NCBI RefSeq assembly: GCF_027921845.1
Contig: NZ_BSEN01000006.1
Location: forward strand, 62,001 to 126,000
Direction: 5' to 3'
DNA: 64,000 bases
From: Leifsonia poae
GTDB lineage: Bacteria; Actinomycetota; Actinomycetes; Actinomycetales; Microbacteriaceae
Shown: piece after piece, positions 51,131 through 60,949 of the stretch
Position numbering within the stretch: position 1 is the stretch's first letter
Layout of the letters: each line of letters begins with the position of its first letter
Translations under genes and position numbers: made by a program
The notes under the pieces: generated by a model
Databases searched by the model: none
What the model saw: the letters and a program-made list of their open reading frames with translations, nothing else
Told to the model about the DNA's origin: nothing

Positions 51131-51502
51131 ATGAAGATCCTCGTCGTGTGCGGTGCCGGCGCGTCCAGCACGTTCGTCGCGCTGAAGGTGCGCAAGGCGG
51201 CCGGCCTCCGAGGAATCCCTGTCACGGTCGTCGCCGGCAGTGCCGATCAGCTCGAGACGTTCACCGGTGTCGACGTCGTGCTCGTCGGAGCGCACCTCGC
51301 CCCGGGTTCGTCCGAGCTGCGTGAGCGTGCCGCGGCCGCCGGTGCCGCCGTCGCTGTCCTTCCCGCCGTCTCGCCGGCGGCCCTCGACGGCGACCTCGCG
51401 CTCGACCTCGCGCTCGACGCTGGCCCTGTGCGCGAGCACGACGGCACTATGGGAGCACCCACTGCAATTCCGAGTCACACCGAAGGAGTACAGAATGGCT
51501 GA
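51131..51502 (+). CDS. Extra PTS EIIB-like protein
   Basis: The 123-residue protein starts MKILVVCGAGASSTFVALKV, a PTS EIIB fold with candidate phospho-Cys7, and is followed by a fold-like core (TVVAGSADQLETFTG) and an Ala/Leu/Asp-rich tail (DGDLALDLALDAG). It resembles lactose/cellobiose- or ascorbate-type EIIB rather than the mannitol EIIB, which is already fused to mtlA. No matching EIIC is nearby. It is the first gene of the operon and overlaps ptsH by 8 bp. It may be a regulatory phospho-relay protein for MtlR (inference). Confidence 0.83.
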   Translation: MKILVVCGAGASSTFVALKVRKAAGLRGIPVTVVAGSADQLETFTGVDVVLVGAHLAPGSSELRERAAAAGAAVAVLPAVSPAALDGDLALDLALDAGPVREHDGTMGAPTAIPSHTEGVQNG

Positions 51503-51761
51503 GCGGATCATCACTGTCGGATCGAGCCACGGGCTGCACGCCCGCCCGGCGAAGCTCTTCGTCGAGGCGGTCAACAAGTCGGGCGCCGCCGTCAAGCTCA
51601 CCAAGGAGGGCGGCAAGACCGTCGACGCCGGCAGCATCCTCGGCGTCATCTCGCTCGGCATCGACCACGGCGACAAGATCGTGCTGACCACCGAGAGCAC
51701 CGACGCCGAAGGCGTGCTCGACGATCTGGCCGAGATCCTCTCCACCGACCACGACGCCTGA
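51495..51761 (+). CDS. ptsH: Phosphocarrier protein HPr
   Basis: The 88-residue protein has the active-site His15 in SSHGLHARPA and Ser47 in DAGSILGVISLG, the regulatory serine position. It accepts phosphate from enzyme I and passes it to EIIA components. GAAGGAG precedes the ATG, which lies inside the end of the upstream gene. It is followed by ptsI after 2 bp. Confidence 0.95.
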   Translation: MAERIITVGSSHGLHARPAKLFVEAVNKSGAAVKLTKEGGKTVDAGSILGVISLGIDHGDKIVLTTESTDAEGVLDDLAEILSTDHDA

Positions 51762-51763
51762 TC

Positions 51764-53470
51764 ATGTCCGACATCGCAACAGAAACGCTCACCGGCGCCG
51801 GCATCGGTCAGGGCATCGCCCTCGGCCGCGTGCTCCGGATGTCCGCACCCCTCCCCGAGCCGGCCGACGAGTCGAGCGCCCGCACCCCGGATGAGGAGCG
51901 CGCCCGCGTCGCCGAGGCCGTCGCAACCGTGGCTGCCGACCTCCGGGCCCGCGCCGCTGCGGTGTCCGGCACGGCCGCCGACGTGCTCGAGGCCCAGTCG
52001 ATGATGGCAGAGGACTCGACGCTCGCCGACGACGTCTCGCAGCGCATCTCCACCGGCAAGACCGCCGAACGCGCCGTCTTCGAGGGTTTCGCGGTGTTCC
52101 GCGACATGCTCATCGACCTGGGCGGGTACATGGGGGAGCGCGCGAGCGACCTCGACGACGTGGCCCAGCGCGTGATCGCCGCCCTCGCCGGCCGCCCGGC
52201 GCCCGGCGTGCCCGACTCGGACGAACCGTACGTGCTCGTCGCCCACGATCTCGCCCCGGCCGACACGGCGCTGCTCGACCTCACCAAGGTGCTCGGCCTC
52301 GTCACCCGCGAGGGCGGCCCCACCTCGCACACCGCGATCCTCGCGAGGGAGAAGGCGATCGTCGCGATCGTGGGTGTCGCGGGCGCGGACGCGCTCGCCG
52401 ATGGCAGCGAGGTGATCGTCGACGCGGGCGCCGGAACGGTCACCGTCGCCCCCGACGAGGCCCAGCGAGCGGATGCCCAGCGACGCATCGACGAGCGCGC
52501 ATCCGCTCTCGCCGGAGGTCTCGAGCCGGGTGCCCTCGCCGACGGAACCCCGATCCCGCTGCTCGCCAACCTCGGGTCGCCCGACGGCTCGCAGAAGGCG
52601 CTCGAAGCGGGAGCGGAGGGCGTCGGACTGTTCCGCACCGAGTTCCTCTTCCTCGAGCAGCGCATGGCGCCCACCGTCGAGCAGCAGCGGGAGCAGTACA
52701 CCCGCCTCCTCGCCGACTTCCCCGGCAAGAAGGTCGTCGTGCGCGTGCTCGACGCCGGCGCCGACAAGCCGCTCGAGTTCCTGAACGATGCGCACGAGGA
52801 CAACCCGGCGCTCGGGCTCCGGGGGCTGCGCTCGCTGCGCGCCAACGAAGACATCCTGCGCGAGCAGCTCACGGCGCTCGCCGATGCCGACGCCGTCTCC
52901 GAAGCAGACCTGTGGGTCATGGCGCCCATGGTGGCGACTGTCGAGGAGACGCGGTACTTCGTGCGCCTGGCGACCGAATACGGTCTCAAGACCGCCGGCG
53001 TCATGGTCGAGGTCCCGTCGGCGGCCCTGCTGGCCGACCGCGTGCTGCGCGAGGCGGCCTTCGCCTCGATCGGCACCAACGATCTCACCCAGTACACGCT
53101 CGCGGCCGACCGTCTCCTCGGTTCGGTCGCGGCGTATCAGAGCCCGTGGCACCCGGCCGTGCTCCGCCTCATCGGCGAGGTCGGCCGCGCGGGGACCGCC
53201 GCAGACAAGCCGGTCGGGATCTGCGGCGAGGCCGCGGCCGACCCGCTGCTCGCGGTCGTGCTGGTCGGCCTCGGCGCGACCACTCTCTCGATGTCGCCGG
53301 CGGCCATCGCCGACGTCCGGCTGTCGCTGCGGCAGCACACGCTCGACCAGGCCAAGCGCCTGGCCGGGATCGCCCTGGCCGCCGACGGCGCGGTCGAAGC
53401 CCGGGATGCGGTGCGAGCCGCCATCGCGGGAGAAGCCCCCACCACACCAGAAAGAGACGAGGCACCATAA
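51764..53470 (+). CDS. ptsI: PTS enzyme I
   Basis: The 568-residue protein has the HPr-binding N-terminal domain, the phospho-histidine loop GGPTSHTAIL (His189) and a PEP-binding C-terminal barrel with LFRTEFLFLEQRMAPT, NDLTQYTLAADR and GICGEAA (active-site Cys). Slightly shorter than the usual 570-575. It starts the PTS phosphorelay from PEP. Its stop TAA overlaps the ATG of mtlA (TAATG). Confidence 0.95.
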   Translation: MSDIATETLTGAGIGQGIALGRVLRMSAPLPEPADESSARTPDEERARVAEAVATVAADLRARAAAVSGTAADVLEAQSMMAEDSTLADDVSQRISTGKTAERAVFEGFAVFRDMLIDLGGYMGERASDLDDVAQRVIAALAGRPAPGVPDSDEPYVLVAHDLAPADTALLDLTKVLGLVTREGGPTSHTAILAREKAIVAIVGVAGADALADGSEVIVDAGAGTVTVAPDEAQRADAQRRIDERASALAGGLEPGALADGTPIPLLANLGSPDGSQKALEAGAEGVGLFRTEFLFLEQRMAPTVEQQREQYTRLLADFPGKKVVVRVLDAGADKPLEFLNDAHEDNPALGLRGLRSLRANEDILREQLTALADADAVSEADLWVMAPMVATVEETRYFVRLATEYGLKTAGVMVEVPSAALLADRVLREAAFASIGTNDLTQYTLAADRLLGSVAAYQSPWHPAVLRLIGEVGRAGTAADKPVGICGEAAADPLLAVVLVGLGATTLSMSPAAIADVRLSLRQHTLDQAKRLAGIALAADGAVEARDAVRAAIAGEAPTTPERDEAP

Positions 53471-54981
53471 TGACAACGGCGTCAGAGACGACGACGAGGA
53501 AGCCGGGAGGCGCACGGGTCCACGTGCAGCGCTTCGGTACCTTCCTCTCGAACATGGTCATGCCGAACATCCCGGCGTTCATCGCCTGGGGCATCATCAC
53601 GGCCCTCTTCATCGCAGAAGGTCCGATCCCCAACAAGGACATCGCGAGCATGGTCGGCCCGATGATCACCTACCTGCTCCCGCTCCTGCTCGCGAACACC
53701 GGTGGACGCCTCGTCTACGGCGTGCGCGGCGGCGTCGTCGGCACGATCGCGGCGATGGGCGTGATCGTCGGGACCGACATCCCGATGTTCATCGGCGCGA
53801 TGGTCATGGGTCCGCTCGGCGGCTACCTCATGAAGCTCGTCGACCGCATCTGGGAAGGCAAGATCAAGGCGGGCTTCGAGATGCTCGTCAACAACTTCTC
53901 GGCCGGCATCCTCGGCTTCGTCCTCGCGATCGGCGGGTTCTTCGGCATCGCCCCGCTGGTCGAGGGCCTGAGCAAGGCGCTCGAGAGCGGGGTGAACTGG
54001 CTCGTGTCGGTGCACCTGCTTCCGCTCGTCAGCATCCTGGTCGAGCCCGGCAAGGTCCTGTTCCTCAACAACGCCATCAACCACGGTGTCTTCACCCCGA
54101 TCGGAACCCTCGAGTCGCAGCAGGCCGGCAAGTCGATCCTGTTCCTGATCGAGACGAACCCCGGCCCCGGTGCCGGCATCCTGCTCGCGTGGGCGATCTT
54201 CGGCCTGGGCGCCGCCCGAGCGGCGGCTCCGGGAGCGTTCATCATCCAGTTCTTCGGCGGCATCCACGAGATCTACTTCCCGTACGTGCTCATGAAGCCG
54301 ATCCTGATCATCGGCGCCGTCCTCGGCGGCATGACCGGTGTCGCGGTGAACGTCGCCTTCCAGACCGGATTGCGAGCGCCAGCAGCACCAGGGTCCGTCT
54401 TCGCGATCTTCGCGCAGGCTCCCGTGTCGAGCATGTTCGGCATCGCGTTGGCGATCGTCGCGGCAGCCGCCGTCTCGTTCACCTTCACCGCCATCGTGTT
54501 GCGGTCCAGCCGGAGGCGCGACATCGCGGCGGGCAACGCCGGCGACCTCGCGGGCGCCGTCGCCCAGACCGAGGCCAACAAGGGCAAGTCGTCGTCGGTG
54601 CTCGGCGGCCTCGTGCAGGAGGGTGAGCACGACACCGGCGACGCCCAGGGCGACGCCACCGACCGACTGGTGCGCAACATCGTCTTCGCGTGCGACGCTG
54701 GGATGGGATCGAGCGCCATGGGCGCGTCGGTGCTCCGCAACAAGATGAAGAAGGCAGGAGTCGAGGGGGTCACGGTCACGAACCAGGCGATCAGCAATCT
54801 CGACGGCACGGCCGACCTCGTGATCACGCAGCAGCAGCTGACCGATCGCGCCAAGGGCCAGTCGCCGGACTCGGTCCACGTCTCGGTCGACAACTTCATG
54901 AACAGCCCCAAGTACGACGAGGTCGTCGAACTCGTGAAGAGCCAGACGCAGCAGAACACACCGGAGGACGTCAAGAAATGA
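53470..54981 (+). CDS. mtlA: Mannitol-specific PTS EIICB
   Basis: The 503-residue protein has a mannitol EIIC membrane domain (about 20-350) with [13 protein letters not shown] and [13 protein letters not shown], the conserved GIHE-type loop, then a linker and an EIIB domain with [13 protein letters not shown] (phospho-Cys408). It imports and phosphorylates mannitol to mannitol 1-phosphate. EIIA is separate (next gene), unlike E. coli MtlA. The ATG overlaps the ptsI stop, and the stop overlaps mtlF (ATGA). Confidence 0.95.
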   Translation: MTTASETTTRKPGGARVHVQRFGTFLSNMVMPNIPAFIAWGIITALFIAEGPIPNKDIASMVGPMITYLLPLLLANTGGRLVYGVRGGVVGTIAAMGVIVGTDIPMFIGAMVMGPLGGYLMKLVDRIWEGKIKAGFEMLVNNFSAGILGFVLAIGGFFGIAPLVEGLSKALESGVNWLVSVHLLPLVSILVEPGKVLFLNNAINHGVFTPIGTLESQQAGKSILFLIETNPGPGAGILLAWAIFGLGAARAAAPGAFIIQFFGGIHEIYFPYVLMKPILIIGAVLGGMTGVAVNVAFQTGLRAPAAPGSVFAIFAQAPVSSMFGIALAIVAAAAVSFTFTAIVLRSSRRRDIAAGNAGDLAGAVAQTEANKGKSSSVLGGLVQEGEHDTGDAQGDATDRLVRNIVFACDAGMGSSAMGASVLRNKMKKAGVEGVTVTNQAISNLDGTADLVITQQQLTDRAKGQSPDSVHVSVDNFMNSPKYDEVVELVKSQTQQNTPEDVKK

Positions 54982-55415
54982 CAGAAACGATTCTCGACCG
55001 GGCGAACGTGGTGGCCGCGGGCAGCGCGACCACCCGGGAGGACGCCATCCGCGAGGCGGGCGCGCTGCTGGTGAAGGCCGGCGCCGTCGAGCCGGGTTAC
55101 GTCGACTCGATGCAGGATCGCGAGAACACCGTGTCCACGTTCATGGGCAACGGGCTCGCCATCCCGCACGGCACCAACGAGTCCAAGGACGAGATCAAGC
55201 ACTCGGCGCTGTCGTTCATCCGCTACTCCTCCCCGCTCGACTGGGGCGGGGAGGAGGTGCGGTTCGTCGTCGGCATCGCCGGGCAGAACAACGAGCACCT
55301 GGAGATCCTGTCGAAGATCGCCATCCTCTTCTCGGAGGACGACGATGTTCAGAGCCTCCTCGATGCTCCGGATGCGGACGCCCTGTTCGCCCTCCTGGGG
55401 GATGTGAACGAGTGA
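54978..55415 (+). CDS. mtlF: Mannitol-specific PTS EIIA
   Basis: The 145-residue protein has the EIIA-Mtl/Fru fold with the active-site His64 in [11 protein letters not shown]. It passes phosphate from HPr to the EIIB domain of MtlA. Overlaps mtlA at the start and mtlD at the end (GTGA), so translation of the set is coupled. Confidence 0.95.
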   Translation: MTETILDRANVVAAGSATTREDAIREAGALLVKAGAVEPGYVDSMQDRENTVSTFMGNGLAIPHGTNESKDEIKHSALSFIRYSSPLDWGGEEVRFVVGIAGQNNEHLEILSKIAILFSEDDDVQSLLDAPDADALFALLGDVNE

Positions 55416-56563
55416 AGGCCGTCCACTTCGGCGCCGGCAACATCGGCCGCGGCTTCGTGGGGCTCCTGCTCCACGAGGCCGGGTACGAGGTGGTCTTCGC
55501 CGACGTCAACGCCGAGCTGATCGACGCGCTCGCGGCGGCGGACTCGTACACGGTCCACCTGGTCGGAGAGACGGAGGAGACCCGCGTCGTCGACGGCTTC
55601 CGTGCGATCAACAGTGCGACCGACGAGGCGGCCCTGATCGCGGAGATCGCGACGGCCGACGTGGTGACCACGGCGGTCGGGCCGCGCATCCTGCGGTTCG
55701 TCGCCCCCGTGATCGCGGCCGGACTGGCCGCACGCCCCGATGACGCTCCGCGTCTCGCCGTGATGGCCTGCGAGAACGCCATCGGCGCGACGGATCTGCT
55801 CGCCGCTGAGATCGCCGACGGACTGCCCGACGATGCCGCACGCGAGGCGATCGCGGCAAAGGCGGTCTTCGCGAACACGGCCGTCGATCGCATCGTGCCC
55901 GCGCAGGACCCGGCGTCCGGCATCGACGTGACCGTGGAGACCTTCTCCGAGTGGGTCGTGGATCGCACGCCCTTCGCGGGCGGCGAGCCGGCAATCCCGG
56001 GCGCTCACTTCGTCGACGATCTCGCGCCGTACATCGAGCGCAAGCTGTTCACGGTGAACACCGGTCACGCGACGGTCGCCTACACGGGCTTCCTGCAGGG
56101 TGCGACCACGATCAGCGAGGCCATCGCCATCCCGGCGGTGCGGGAAGCGGCGGAGGCGGCACTCGCCGAGACCTCGGCGGCCCTCACGGCGAAGCACGGT
56201 CTCGACCCGGAGGAGCTCGCTGCGTACCGGGCGAAGATCCTCGACCGGTTCTCGAACCCGTACCTCGTCGACGAGGTGACGCGCGTCGGCCGGGAGCCGC
56301 TGCGCAAACTCGGACGCAACGAGCGTTTCATCGGGCCGGCGTCGGACTTCGTGCAGTACGTCGGTCGCACTCCGGATGCCCTGCTCGCCGCCGTCGGCGC
56401 CGCGCTACGGTTCGACGTCCCGGATGACTCGCAGAGCGTCGAGCTGCGGCGCATCCTCGAGGAGGCGGACCCGGACGAGGTCGTCACCGAGGTGATGGGC
56501 GTCGCGGCCGGCGAGCCGCTGTTCGCGCCGCTCGTGGAGATGGTGCGCGCGGCGCAGGTCTGA
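55412..56563 (+). CDS. mtlD: Mannitol-1-phosphate 5-dehydrogenase
   Basis: The 383-residue enzyme starts [20 protein letters not shown] (NAD-binding), with [15 protein letters not shown] and [20 protein letters not shown] downstream, as in the MtlD branch of polyol dehydrogenases. It oxidises mannitol 1-phosphate to fructose 6-phosphate. GTG start overlapping mtlF. Last gene of the operon. Confidence 0.95.
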   Translation: MKAVHFGAGNIGRGFVGLLLHEAGYEVVFADVNAELIDALAAADSYTVHLVGETEETRVVDGFRAINSATDEAALIAEIATADVVTTAVGPRILRFVAPVIAAGLAARPDDAPRLAVMACENAIGATDLLAAEIADGLPDDAAREAIAAKAVFANTAVDRIVPAQDPASGIDVTVETFSEWVVDRTPFAGGEPAIPGAHFVDDLAPYIERKLFTVNTGHATVAYTGFLQGATTISEAIAIPAVREAAEAALAETSAALTAKHGLDPEELAAYRAKILDRFSNPYLVDEVTRVGREPLRKLGRNERFIGPASDFVQYVGRTPDALLAAVGAALRFDVPDDSQSVELRRILEEADPDEVVTEVMGVAAGEPLFAPLVEMVRAAQV

Positions 56564-56627
56564 CCGGGCCGCGGCCGGTCGTGCGTTATCGCGACGCGGG
56601 CGCGGTCGGTGGTGCGTTTCCGCACGA
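56562..56627. terminator. Hairpin region between convergent genes
   Basis: GACCGG/CCGGTC (56562-56580) over the mtlD stop and GTGCG-TTTC-CGCAC (56612-56625) are short GC hairpins; TCGTGCG (56579-56585) also pairs with CGCACGA (56621-56627). Plausible terminator for mtlD and the convergent hydrolase gene. Confidence 0.4.
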
Positions 56628-56650
56628 TCGGCACGCGGCTGGCGGCGGGC

Positions 56651-57262
56651 TCAGCCCGCGTCGACGGTTTCGCGGGGCAGCAGCGGCGCCGACGGATCGA
56701 GCGACCACGCGAGCACGGACGGCCACTCGCCGTACCCGGCCGTGCGCTCGAGGTGGCCACCGCCCGGGATGACGACGACCGGGATGCCCAGCGGCGCTCC
56801 GAAAGCGGTGTCCGCACCCTCCGGGCAGTAGGGGTCGGCATCCGAGGCGGCGATCGTCGTTGCTGCGGACGGGCGGCTCGGGGTGAGAGCGGCGAACGCG
56901 GCGATCTCCGGGATGCCTCCGACGAACTCCCGTGACGGCGGCGCCACCAAGAGCACACGCTCGACGGACGCGTCGTCCGCGGGACGCGCGCCGAGCCAGA
57001 GCAGACACGCGAGGCTGTGGCACAGCACCGTGACGCGGGCGCCGTGGGCCGAGGCCTCGGCCAGAGCATCCGCCACCGCGTGCCGCCAGGCGGCGACGGA
57101 CGGCGTCGCGGCATCCGGCAGCTGCGGGTAGACGACGCGCTCCCCGCGCTCGCGCAGGGCCGCGGCGAGCTCGTGCTGCCAGTGCCCGGGCGGGCGGAAG
57201 TTGTCCCACCCGTGCAGGATCAGGAACGCGCGGGCGCCGGGCGCGGTCTCGGTCGAGGTCAT
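56651..57262 (-). CDS. RBBP9/YdeN-type serine hydrolase
   Basis: The 203-residue alpha/beta hydrolase has AFLILHGWDNFRPPGHWQHEL at the start, the nucleophile Ser in VLCHSLAC, an Asp in ASDADPYCP and His in PGGGHLE. This is the RBBP9/YdeN group of small serine hydrolases with unknown substrates. Monocistronic, convergent with mtlD. Confidence 0.88.
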   Translation of the reverse strand: MTSTETAPGARAFLILHGWDNFRPPGHWQHELAAALRERGERVVYPQLPDAATPSVAAWRHAVADALAEASAHGARVTVLCHSLACLLWLGARPADDASVERVLLVAPPSREFVGGIPEIAAFAALTPSRPSAATTIAASDADPYCPEGADTAFGAPLGIPVVVIPGGGHLERTAGYGEWPSVLAWSLDPSAPLLPRETVDAG

Positions 57263-57312
57263 CTGCTCATCAAAACGCACCGGACACGTCGCTCGCAATG
57301 CGGTCCCGCCGA

Positions 57313-58947
57313 TCAGGGGCGCGCGGGCGATCGATGCCGGAGGGCGCGGCCGGGGCGATGCGCAGTGCGCGTCCCGTCGTCGATCACGGGCACGCCGGCC
57401 ACGAACACCCACGGGATGCCGGCGGCGGTCCGGCGCGGGTCGTCGTACGTCGCGCGGTCCGACACCCGCGCGGGGTCGAAGAGCACGAGGTCGGCCACCG
57501 CGCCGGGCGCGATCCGCCCGCGGTCGGTGAGCCCGAGCCGGGCCGCCGGGCGCGCCGACAGGTGCACGATCGCGTCCTCGAGCGTGAGCACGCCCTCCTC
57601 GCGCACATAGCGGCCGAGGTAGCGCGGGAACGTCCCCCAGCCCCGTGGATGCGGCTTCGCGCCGATCAGGATCCCGTCGCTGCCCCCGGTGTGGCGCGGA
57701 TGACGCATCATCGTCCGCACGTTCTGCTCGTCGCCGACGTGCTGCAGGATACTCGTGCCGAGCCGGTCGGCGACGAGCAGTTCGAGGAACACCTCGGACG
57801 GCCGCTGTCCGTCGCGCGCACCCAGCGCCGCGATCGTGTGGCCGACCGCCGGCGCGAGCTGCGGGTTCCGCACGCCCGCGATCTCGATGGTCGCCCAGTC
57901 GACAGGGACGCCGTGGCAGCCGTCGGACCCGGTGACCTCGAGTTCGCGGACCACGCGCTCCCGGATGCCGGGGTCGCGCATCCGGTCGATGGTCGCGTCG
58001 GGACCGCCCACCGCCGACCAGCTCGGCAGCAGGGCCGCCAGTGTCGTCGCACCGGAGAGGTAGGGGTAGCTGTCGAGTGTGATGTCGACGCCGGCGGCGA
58101 TGCCCCGGTCGATGAGTTCGACGAGTTCACCGGCGCGGCCGCGGTTGACGTCGAAGTTCATCGTCGCGTGGGTGAGGTGCAACGCGCAGCGGGCGCGCGC
58201 GGCGATGTCGATCATCTCCGCATAGGCGTCGAGCGCGCCTGCTCCGTAGGAGCGCTGATGCGGTGCGTAGAAGCCTCCGTGCGACGCGACCACTTCGCAG
58301 AGCGCGACAAGTTCGTCGGTGCTCGCGAACATCCCGGGCACGTAGGTGAGCCCCGACGACATCCCGAAGGCGCCATCGCGCATCCCGTCGTCGACCAGGC
58401 GGCGCATCCGGGCGAGTTCGCTGCTGGTCGCCGGGCGGTCGTCCGTGCCGACGACGGCCATGCGCACGCTGCCCTGCGGCACCAGGTAGGCGACGTTCGT
58501 GGGCGGCCGGGCGTCGTCGACGGCGCGCAGGTATTCGCCGACGCTGCGCCAGGCGAAGTCGACGTCGGCGGGCACGCCGTTCCAGCCGGCGATCTGTTCG
58601 CGGATGACCGGCATCGTCGCCTCGGTGGCGGGAGCGTACGAGAGGCCGTCCTGACCGAGGACTTCGGTCGTCACACCCTGCGAGACCTTGGCGAGATGAT
58701 CGTGGTCGGTGAGCACGGCCAGATCGGAGTGGGCGTGCATGTCGATGAAGCCGGGGGCGATCGCGAGGCCGTCCGCATCGATCACGCGCGCTCCGGCGGG
58801 CGCGGCGACGTGAGGGTCGCCGGAGGTTCCGACGACGGCGACGCGTCCGTCGGCGACGAGCACGTCGGCCGTGCGCCCCGGCTCTCCCGATCCGTCGAGC
58901 ACGAGGCCGCCGCGGAGCAGGACGTCGCCGTCGCCAGGCACAGTCAT
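57313..58947 (-). CDS. N-acyl-D-amino-acid deacylase family amidohydrolase
   Basis: The 544-residue protein is an amidohydrolase of the D-aminoacylase group. It has PGFIDMHAHSDLAV (H71, H73), later histidines in YAPHQRSYG (H230) and LHLTHATMN, the catalytic Asp in TGGSDGILIG, and GTFPRYLGRYVREEGVL. At the position where classical D-aminoacylases have a metal-binding Cys (GNCG), this one has GQDG, so its specificity may differ. The family removes acyl groups from N-acyl-D-amino acids. Last gene of a leftward operon with a KDPG aldolase (4-bp overlap) and a PLP deaminase-like gene; I infer an N-acyl-D-glucosaminate-like substrate. Confidence 0.85.
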   Translation of the reverse strand: MTVPGDGDVLLRGGLVLDGSGEPGRTADVLVADGRVAVVGTSGDPHVAAPAGARVIDADGLAIAPGFIDMHAHSDLAVLTDHDHLAKVSQGVTTEVLGQDGLSYAPATEATMPVIREQIAGWNGVPADVDFAWRSVGEYLRAVDDARPPTNVAYLVPQGSVRMAVVGTDDRPATSSELARMRRLVDDGMRDGAFGMSSGLTYVPGMFASTDELVALCEVVASHGGFYAPHQRSYGAGALDAYAEMIDIAARARCALHLTHATMNFDVNRGRAGELVELIDRGIAAGVDITLDSYPYLSGATTLAALLPSWSAVGGPDATIDRMRDPGIRERVVRELEVTGSDGCHGVPVDWATIEIAGVRNPQLAPAVGHTIAALGARDGQRPSEVFLELLVADRLGTSILQHVGDEQNVRTMMRHPRHTGGSDGILIGAKPHPRGWGTFPRYLGRYVREEGVLTLEDAIVHLSARPAARLGLTDRGRIAPGAVADLVLFDPARVSDRATYDDPRRTAAGIPWVFVAGVPVIDDGTRTAHRPGRALRHRSPARP

Positions 58948-59573
58948 CGCCGGCGGGCGGCGGCGGAGAACTCGCGGGCGCGGGCGGTGATCGTCTCCCA
59001 GTCACCCGATTCGATGGAGGACGCGCTCACCACGCTGGAACCGGCCGTGACGGCGAGCGCGCCGGCCGCCGACCACTCGGCGGCGTTGCCCGCGTGCAGG
59101 CCGCCCGACGGGACGAACGGCACCTCGGGGAACGGACCGCGCAGGTCTTTCAGATAGCCGGGACCCACGAGGGAGGCCGGAAAGACCTTGACCGCCGCCG
59201 CGCCCCACTCGACGGCGCGCATCACCTCGGTCGGGCTGAGCGCGCCGAGCAGCACGGGCACGCCGGCCTCCCGGGCGACGGCGGCGACTCCTTCGTGCAG
59301 GCCCGGCGTCACCAGGAACTGTGCGCCCGCCCGGATCGCCGTCTCGGCCTTGTCGGTGTCGGTGACGGTCCCGGCCCCGATCACGGCTCCGGTCGTCCCC
59401 GCCTCTGCGACGGACGCCGCGATGATCTCGTCGACACCGGGGGTGGTGAACGTGAACTCGACCGTGCGGATGCCGCCGGCGACCAGAGCGCCGCAGAGCG
59501 CCACCGGGTCGTCGATGCGGGGCGCACGCACCACGGCCAGGGTGCGGTCGGTGCTCAGGATGTCGACGATCAT
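58944..59573 (-). CDS. eda: KDPG/KHG aldolase
   Basis: The 209-residue class I aldolase has the Schiff-base Lys129 in AAVKVFPAS, Glu39 in VEFTFTTPG and the phosphate-binding PSGGLHAGN. It splits 2-keto-3-deoxy-6-phosphogluconate to pyruvate and glyceraldehyde 3-phosphate (or 4-hydroxy-2-oxoglutarate to pyruvate and glyoxylate). Overlaps the deacylase gene by 4 bp and lies 56 bp after the deaminase-like gene. With the divergent KDG-type kinase it forms the last two steps of one route. Confidence 0.92.
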   Translation of the reverse strand: MIVDILSTDRTLAVVRAPRIDDPVALCGALVAGGIRTVEFTFTTPGVDEIIAASVAEAGTTGAVIGAGTVTDTDKAETAIRAGAQFLVTPGLHEGVAAVAREAGVPVLLGALSPTEVMRAVEWGAAAVKVFPASLVGPGYLKDLRGPFPEVPFVPSGGLHAGNAAEWSAAGALAVTAGSSVVSASSIESGDWETITARAREFSAAARRR

Positions 59574-59629
59574 GCGTCTCCTCTGGTGTGTCTCTTCTGC
59601 AGGATGTGCCGGTTGCGCAGGTGGTGCGT

Positions 59630-60913
59630 TCAGCCGAACGCGGTCTCGAGCAGCCCGGTGACCCGGGGATGCGGGGCGTCCACGTCATCGATGACGGCCA
59701 GTGCCCGCCACTTGTCGAAGGTGGTGCACGGATGCGAGAGGCCGAAGCGCACCACATCGCCCACCGCGAGCGCGGCATCCGGAGGCACCGCGACGAAGCT
59801 GTGCTGGTCGTTCATCGCGGTGACTGTCGCGCCCGTGAGCAGCCGGACCTCGGTCGATCCGAAGGCGCGAACCGCCTGAGGGAGGGGGAGGCCCTCGTCG
59901 TAGGGGAAGTCGCGCTTGCCCGCGTCCACCAGCGCCAGGCCCGGCTCCGGCCGGGACACGACGGTCGCCCAGCCGTGGATGGCGGAGCGGAACGATTCTC
60001 CTCCCACACGCCCGAGCGGGGTGATCCCGCTGTAGAAGCCGTCGTCGTGGGTGATGTACGCGCCCGACCGCAGGAGCACCTCGACCGCCCGGCCGCGGTG
60101 CCCATCGAGGTCGCGGAGCGGCCCGAGCACGTCGGCGACGACGTCGAAGTACGCGCTGCCGCCGGCGGTGACGATGACGCTCTCGCCGTGCGGGTAGAGG
60201 CCGTCGGCGGCGACGGCGTCGTGCAGCTCGGCGAGGCGCTCAAGATACGAACGCACCGTCTTCAGCGATTCGGCGTCGCCGGAGTGCGCCAGCGCGCCCT
60301 CGTAGCCGGCGACGCCCGCGAGCCGGAGCGAGGGGGAGGCGGCGATCGCGCGTGCGACGGCCAGCGCCTCGGGCAGGGTGCGTGCGCCGGTTCGGCCGCC
60401 GGCGCCGCCGAGTTCGACGAGCACGCCGAGCGGCGCACTGGCCCGGGCGGTGGTGCCCGAAAGTGTCGCGTGCATGATCTCGACCGCGCGCACCGAGTCG
60501 GCCCACACGATCACCTCGTGCGTGCCCGCCCTCGCGTCGGCCGCCGACGCGAGCCGCTCCGCGACGAAGCGCAACGCATCCGGTTGCACGAGCGCGTTGG
60601 CGAGCATCACGCGCGGGATGCCCCAGTCCATCGCGACGGAGAGCTGCCAGGGGGTCGCGACCGTGATGCCCCAGGCTCCGGCGGCGAGCTGGCGCTCCCA
60701 GAGCATCCGGTTCATGGTGGTCTTGCCGTGCGGTGCGAGTCCGACACCGGCGCGTTCGCACCATGCGCGCATCGTGTCGAGGTTGTGCTGCACGGCCGCC
60801 TCGCTGACGGTGACGAGCGGGGTGGGGAAGGTGCTCAGGGCGGGGCGCCGCTCGCCCAGTGCCGCGACGTCCGTGTCGTCGTACGACAGCGGCAGGGCCT
60901 TGCGGTCGCCCAT
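59630..60913 (-). CDS. D-threonine aldolase / D-serine dehydratase-like PLP enzyme
   Basis: The 427-residue enzyme has an alanine-racemase-type N-terminal barrel with the PLP lysine K64 in APHGKTTMNRM, and a C-terminal D-serine dehydratase-like domain with His394 and Cys396 in LSHPCTTFDKW, the zinc ligands of this family. Such enzymes deaminate beta-hydroxy D-amino acids (D-serine, D-threonine). D-glucosaminate is also a beta-hydroxy D-amino acid, and its dehydration gives 2-keto-3-deoxygluconate, the substrate expected for the neighbouring kinase and aldolase. First gene of the leftward operon, facing the kinase gene across a 30-bp palindrome. Confidence 0.88.
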   Translation of the reverse strand: MGDRKALPLSYDDTDVAALGERRPALSTFPTPLVTVSEAAVQHNLDTMRAWCERAGVGLAPHGKTTMNRMLWERQLAAGAWGITVATPWQLSVAMDWGIPRVMLANALVQPDALRFVAERLASAADARAGTHEVIVWADSVRAVEIMHATLSGTTARASAPLGVLVELGGAGGRTGARTLPEALAVARAIAASPSLRLAGVAGYEGALAHSGDAESLKTVRSYLERLAELHDAVAADGLYPHGESVIVTAGGSAYFDVVADVLGPLRDLDGHRGRAVEVLLRSGAYITHDDGFYSGITPLGRVGGESFRSAIHGWATVVSRPEPGLALVDAGKRDFPYDEGLPLPQAVRAFGSTEVRLLTGATVTAMNDQHSFVAVPPDAALAVGDVVRFGLSHPCTTFDKWRALAVIDDVDAPHPRVTGLLETAFG

Positions 60914-60949
60914 TCGCGTCTCCTTCGCTGCCTGTTGCGGGTTCATCGA

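Noticed and set aside
50957-53515. Long antisense open frame opposite ptsH/ptsI
   Set aside because: Low-complexity translation and full overlap with clearly functional PTS genes.
57313-60913. Simple D-amino acid scavenging operon
   Set aside because: Not excluded, but it leaves the KDG-type kinase and KDPG aldolase unexplained; the amino-sugar-acid route uses every gene.
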